Shown here piece after piece: positions 26,047 through 42,261 of a stretch of 42,261 bases of DNA. The DNA is from Salpingoeca rosetta (lineage: Eukaryota; Opisthokonta; Choanoflagellata; Craspedida; Salpingoecidae). How positions within the stretch are numbered: position 1 is the stretch's first letter; each line of letters begins with the position of its first letter. A program made the translations under genes and the position numbers. The notes beneath the pieces were generated by a model, which was not told the origin of the DNA, did no database searches, and saw only the letters and a list, made by a program, of their open reading frames with translations. The stretch covers positions 91,494 to 133,754 of the forward strand of contig NW_004754915.1 in NCBI RefSeq assembly GCF_000188695.1. Direction: 5' to 3'.

Positions 26047-28914
26047 ATGATGTTGGTGCACGTGCTGGTGAATGGACGGTTGTGGGACTGGGCCACGGCA
26101 GGCACGAGAAGAGGAACGCTGGTGCTTGTGAACAATGTCATTGCAGATGTAGTTTGGGCAGGCGATGGCGGAGAGACTGAGGGCAAAGCGGCTGCGGAAG
26201 AACTGGGCAAGCAGTGGGCAGAGCGGGTGAAGCTGCACGCTGCAGCTGGAACGCTGCACACCATGATCAGGGGACAAGGCCGGGAGAAGCTGGTGACGCA
26301 GGCCCACGAGAACGTTGCCAAGGCAGAGGGTGTTACTGACGCTGAAGCACAGCCGCAGCAAGCGGCACAGTGGAAGGTTGTGGACCTGGAAGGACGCACC
26401 GTCCTGCCTGGGTTGCAGGATGCGCACCTGCACGTGAGCATTCTTGGCGAGCGCGCGGAACGGATCGACCTGGCACACTGCCGGTCCATTGCAGAGGTTC
26501 AACAGGCCCTGCGCGAGGGCGTCCGCAGAAAGCCCGCGGGCACGTGGTGCATCGGCTACGACTGGGACCACGAGAAGCTTGCCGAAGGACGCCCCTTGAC
26601 CAGGCAAGAGCTGGACGATGTGAGCACGGAGCACCCCGTCTTCGCGTTCCGCGTGTGCGTGCACGTTGGCGTCGGTAACACGCTGGCCCTGCAAAAGTGT
26701 GGAGTGCCCCTGGAGCGCCCAGCCAGCATCATGGACATCCTCCCACCGGGCATCACCCCATCATCGGCGGAGGCAGCAGACGACCTGGTCGGGTACAGCG
26801 AGGAGGACGGGCTGGCCACGGGTATGCTGCGCGAGCACATGTGCTACCACGTGGAGGACATGCTGCGGAAAACGGCCACGTTTGAGCAGCGCCGCGCTCG
26901 CATCGTGCGTGGTCTGCAGCAGTGCCTGCGCGTCGGCCTCACCGCCGTGCAGCCGAATGACGCGCATGCGTGGGACGTGTACACCGCGCTGCACGCTGAA
27001 GGCCAACTGCAGGTACGCGTGCACCTGACCATTCCTTATGATGAGCTGCACACCCACGCCGATGCACCAGAACGTCCAACGGCAACCTCAGACGACATGC
27101 TCCGCTGTGAACGCGTCAAGGTCCTGTGTCTGTGTCTATGTCTATGTGTGTGTGTGAGTGTCTATGTGTGTGTGAGTGTCTGTGTGTGTGTCTGTCTGTC
27201 TATGTGTGTGTGTGCGTGTCTGTGTGTGCGTGTGTGTGTGTCTGTCTATGTGTGTATCTGTCTGTGTGTGTGCCTGTCTGTCTGTCCGTCTATGTCTGTG
27301 TGTCTGTGCCTGTGTGTATGTGTGTGTGTGTTGAATCAGAGAAAGTGGTGGGCTGTTTGTAGGCTACCACGTGGAGGACATGCTGCGGAAAACGGCCACG
27401 TTTGAGCAGCGCCGCGCTCGCATCGTGCGTGGTCTGCAGCAGTGCCTGCGCGTCGGCCTCACCGCCGTGCAGCCGAATGACGCGCATGCGTGGGACGTGT
27501 ACACCGCGCTGCACGCTGAAGGCCAACTGCAGGTACGCGTGCACCTGACCATTCCTTATGATGAGCTGCACACCCACGCCGATGCACCAGAACGTCCAAC
27601 GGCAACCTCAGACGACATGCTCCGCTGTGAACGCGTCAAGGTCCTGTGTCTGTGTCTATGTCTATGTGTGTGTGTGAGTGTCTATGTGTGTGTGAGTGTC
27701 TGTGTGTGTGTGTGTCTGTCTATGTGTGTATCTGCCTGTGTGCCTGTCTGTCTGTCCGTCTATGTCTGTGTGTCTGTGCCTGTCTGTCTGTCCGTCTATG
27801 TCTGTGTGTCTGTGCCTGTGTGTATGTGTGTGTGTTGAATCACAGAACGGATGGCTGCTGATTGTGGCTTGTGTATCTGCTCTCTCTGTTTTGTCTCTGG
27901 CTGTCTCTCATCAGTCGCTGTTTATCATCACCACACCTTCCACGCTTCCATCTGCTTCACGCCTATGCATGTGCAGGTCTTTGCAGACGGCAGCCTCGGC
28001 GCCAACACGGCTGCCCTCAGCCTTCCGTATCGCTGCAAGCACCACCGCGCCACGAAGGGCATCCTCAACTACACCCAGCCCACGCTCGAAACCATGTTTT
28101 CCCGCGCAACGCGCAGCGGCTTTCAACTCGAGGTGCGTGTGTTTGGGCGGTGCGGTATGGCTGGTGTGGTGGGTCTGTCTGCCTCTCTGTCTGTCCCTGT
28201 ATGTCTGTCTGTCTGTCTGTCTGTCTGCCTGCCTGTCTGTCTGTGTCCTGACTCGCTTGTCCAAGCCCATCCCCTTCCCGCACACACACACACACACGTT
28301 CAAACCAGGTGCACGCCATTGGCGACGATGCTGCCCACAAGGTTGTGTCTGCGTTTGCAGAGTGCGGGCTCGGCCGGGAGCACCGTCCCATCCTCACCCA
28401 CTGCCAGGTCCTGCGGCAGGACGTGGTTGACGCAATGGCGCAGCTGCAGGTCGTCGCAAACATCCAGCCCAGCTTCGTGGTCACAGACGCGGCGTGGGTG
28501 ATGAAGCGCCTGCCGCCAGCGCTCCTCACCCACGCGTATGTGTGGAGGACGCTGCTTATGCGCGGCATCCCCTGTGCGGGGGGGAGCGACACGCCTGTGG
28601 AGACCGTCAACCCGTTCCGCGGCATGTACGACGCCATGTACCGCAACGGCGGCCACGAGGCTGTTGGTGATGGTGGTGATGGTGACGGCGCGCGTGTGTT
28701 CAAGCCCGAGGAGCGGCTCTCGTTCACAGAGGCGCTGCACCTGTACACGCGCGGGGCGGCGTACGCTGGCCGTTGTGAGGACACGCGCGGGTGGCTGGCG
28801 CCCGGATACGCAGCCGACCTCACCATTGTGGAACACGACGTCTCGCGCGAGCCCCATCGCATGCGCAACATGCTCCCGTACCAAGTCTGGGTGGCCGGCA
28901 CACCCAGGCTCTGA
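26047..28914 (+). CDS. Amidohydrolase of the YtcJ/LAF3 type (metal-dependent hydrolase)
   Basis: Predicted TIM-barrel amidohydrolase acting on a C-N bond; substrate unknown. Three exons join in phase 0: 26047-27120, 27977-28132 and 28309-28914 (TGA), giving 611 aa from the ATG at 26047; an ATG at 25900 is possible. The metal-binding DAHLHV gives H127 and H129. Further ligands fit [10 protein letters not shown] (H412), LTHCQ (about 441) and GGSDTPVE (D504), with [13 protein letters not shown] and [12 protein letters not shown] also typical of the family. Residues about 40-115 are a family-atypical insertion between the first strands and the HxH motif. The end of exon 1 and the start of intron 1 are duplicated 520 bp downstream inside intron 1. 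The extra copy, if spliced in, would shift the frame. The normal join 27120 to 27977 restores RVK followed by VFADGSLG, which is the family sequence. Confidence 0.88.
26843..27880. repeat. Tandem duplication, 520-bp period, of exon end plus intron start
   Basis: The segment starting GCTACCACGTGG at 26843 recurs at 27363 with an exact 520-bp offset. By eye the coding part (26843-27120 versus 27363-27640) shows no difference. Similarity continues through the TG-rich intron segment to TTGAATCA (about 27334-27341 and 27835-27842), with copy-number changes in the microsatellite. The second copy lies wholly inside intron 1 of the amidohydrolase gene. Confidence 0.93.
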
Positions 28915-29433
28915 TTGTGTTTGTTTGTTTGTTTGTTTGCTTGCTTGCTTGTTTCTTGCTTGTTTGTTTGTTTGTTTGTTCGTTTGTTCGTTGCTGGGTG
29001 TGGGCTGCCTGTCCCTTGCCGTCAGGACTTTGACCCTGACAATAGGAATACATGCGGCTATTCGCGTATGTGATGTGCGCAAGCAATGAAACTAGAGCAA
29101 GCGAGACAGCTGATAGATGTGTAAGAGAGGTACTCTGAACAGGCATATGTATGTCGGCTGGAGCCGTGTACGTCTAAACACATGTATGCGAAGCAAAACA
29201 ACAAAAGTTGCCGAGGCAAGTCAATTACGCGCTGCTGCCTTGTGGCGTGGTGATCCATTTGTGTCTGCTAAGTTGTGTTGTGCCATGTTCTGTTTGGGTA
29301 TTTCTCCATTAGACGATGTCTCTCAACAGTCGAGGTGGCAATACATTGGTGCATCAGTGGATGGTTGGAAAGCCATTAAACAAGCAAGCAAATCAGGCAA
29401 GCCAGGGGGCGATACACAGACACAAAGAGACAA

Positions 29434-29488
<55 letters not shown>

Positions 29489-29504
29489 CACACACACACA
29501 CGAC

Positions 29505-29537
<33 letters not shown>

Positions 29538-29661
29538 CGACACACACACACACACACTCACACACACACACACACACACAGCACACACACACACACACAG
29601 CACACACATGGCGCGCATTTCACCTTTTTGAATTTTTCCCGCCGTGTGACACAGGACCATC
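28915..29661. other. Intergenic region between amidohydrolase and TMEM94-like genes
   Basis: The region holds a (TTTG)n/(TTGC)n run just after the amidohydrolase stop (28917-28990), about 300 bp of unique sequence with no recognised gene, and a long (AC)n with CGAC interruptions (29428-29606) just upstream of the TMEM94-like start codon. The promoter of that gene must lie here. Confidence 0.6.
29428..29606. repeat. (AC)n microsatellite upstream of the TMEM94-like gene
   Basis: About 85 AC units with CGAC and CTC interruptions end about 55 bp before the proposed ATG at 29662. Confidence 0.93.
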
Positions 29662-41574
<11,913 letters not shown>

Positions 41575-41585
41575 ATGATTGATAG

Positions 41586-41664
41586 TGGTGGTAGTGGTGG
41601 TGGTGGTGGTGGTGGTGGTGGTGGTGGTGGTGGTGGTGGTGGTGGTGGTGGTGGTGGTGGTGGT
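41586..41664. repeat. (GGT)n in the 3' UTR of the TMEM94-like gene
   Basis: About 26 GGT units with one AGT start 12 bp after the stop codon, on the sense strand. It could form G-quadruplex-like structures in the mRNA. Confidence 0.93.
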
Positions 41665-41894
41665 GATGCAGAGGGAGAGGAGAAGCGGGTGGCTTGTAAC
41701 CGACTCGTGTACGCGTACTCAAGCAACCATGTAGGCGGAGAGAAAGAGACAGCTTTTCAAGAAGAGGATAGCTGTGCCAGGTGTTTGAACTCATAAATCT
41801 GTGTCAGTGTTTCCTTCGAGGCAGGAATTGTGTTTGTTTGTTGGCTGTAAGTTGTCGCAATGAAACGGACCATGATCAAGTTGAAGAATAGGGT

Positions 41895-41900
41895 TTTATT
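41895..41900 (-). promoter_or_regulatory. Likely polyadenylation signal AATAAA of the right-edge minus-strand gene
   Basis: The minus strand reads AATAAA about 190 nt downstream of the stop codon at 42091-42093. It supports the reality of the partial gene at the right edge. Confidence 0.5.
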
Positions 41901-42090
41901 GTGATGGCATGTGCGCAGGCCAGAGTGGGAGCGCTCGACTGCATTTCAGCATTCGGAAAGAAGAGAAGATCCGCAACCAGATAGACGGAGACATGCTTGC
42001 ATCTTCACTAAACACACAGACTGCACACATAACGTACAACAACACTACACACGCTACACACACACCCACACACTCAAAAACAACACGACG

Positions 42091-42168
42091 TCACTCCTTT
42101 GGTTGGAGTCTCGCTGCGTAATCGCGACAGACGGCCTTTGATTGGTCCTCAATGGTCAGCTTCAGTGC
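42091..42168 (-). CDS. Last exon of an unidentified gene (partial)
   Basis: On the minus strand a CCGCAG acceptor at 42169-42174 is followed by a 25-codon open frame starting ALKLTIEDQSKAVC and ending LQPKE with TGA at 42093-42091. Its composition is normal protein-like, unlike the repeat ORFs around it, and a polyadenylation signal lies downstream. The reading phase cannot be checked against the upstream exon, which is outside the window. I do not recognise the family. Confidence 0.45.
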   Translation of the reverse strand, partial: ALKLTIEDQSKAVCRDYAARLQPKE

Positions 42169-42261
42169 CTGCGGAGCGCGTACATGATGGCGGGAGAGGG
42201 ATACGGATGCACGTGGATAGTGCGCGTGAGCAAGTTCACACACACACATACACACATACAC

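Larger units (their letters stand above)
41575..42090. other. 3' region of the TMEM94-like gene and convergent 3' end of the next gene
   Basis: The 3' UTR of the TMEM94-like gene begins with a (GGT)n run (41586-41664). No further coding segment is seen up to the minus-strand stop codon at 42091. An AC-rich stretch (42010-42080) follows the latter gene's stop on its sense strand as TG-rich sequence. Confidence 0.6.

Noticed and set aside
27363..27640. Second copy of the amidohydrolase exon end as a normal constitutive exon
   Set aside because: Its acceptor phase does not match the preceding donor, so inclusion shifts the frame, and the family sequence is complete without it.

Overview
The window is nuclear DNA from an intron-rich, GC-rich eukaryote. 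Genes are split into many short exons with GT-AG (once probably GC-AG) introns, and the introns and spacers are saturated with (GT)n/(AC)n microsatellites. The gene content (ADAM17-like protease with thrombospondin and SH3 modules, GalNAc-transferase with a beta-trefoil lectin, TMEM94 orthologue, Ig plus ankyrin protein) points to a unicellular relative of animals, most likely a choanoflagellate. That placement is inferred from content and architecture, not from a database match. I see no rRNA, tRNA, CRISPR array, transposon or virus.

Layout, left to right: (1) 1-2007 (+), the 3' part of the translation release factor eRF3 gene, five exons. (2) 6304-2841 (-), a Y-family DNA polymerase of the eta/iota (Rad30) type, seven exons, 606 aa, with a poly-Q insertion in its catalytic half. 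(3) about 6678-11877 (+), a 12-exon protein with ankyrin repeats, an Ig-like domain and a proline/glutamine-rich tail. (4) 12111-16926 (+), a Golgi polypeptide GalNAc-transferase, 12 exons, 711 aa. (5) 18984-17313 (-), a small protein with a helix-hairpin-helix/glycosylase-like motif, five exons. (6) 25345-19151 (-), an ADAM10/17-like membrane metalloprotease with TSP1 repeats outside and two SH3 domains inside, five exons, 1720 aa. (7) about 26047-28914 (+), a YtcJ-type amidohydrolase whose first coding exon carries an exact 520-bp-period tandem duplication. (8) 29662-41574 (+), a 34-exon TMEM94-like P-type-ATPase-related membrane protein. (9) 42168-42091 (-), the last exon of an unidentified gene that continues off the right edge.

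Exon joins were worked out by hand from reading-phase continuity, splice consensus and similarity to remembered family motifs. Every junction reported is phase-consistent, and the joined lengths divide by three. The least certain points are gene starts (genes 3, 7, 8), the first intron of gene 6 and the end of exon 32 of gene 8.

The genes do not form a pathway. They are a typical compact block of housekeeping genes (translation termination, translesion synthesis, O-glycosylation, ER membrane transport) next to holozoan signalling and adhesion genes. The most interesting items are the sheddase-like protease carrying its own SH3 domains, the duplicated exon segment, the ankyrin-Ig combination, and a polarity of intron repeats (TG-rich near donors, AC-rich near acceptors) that could fold introns into hairpins.
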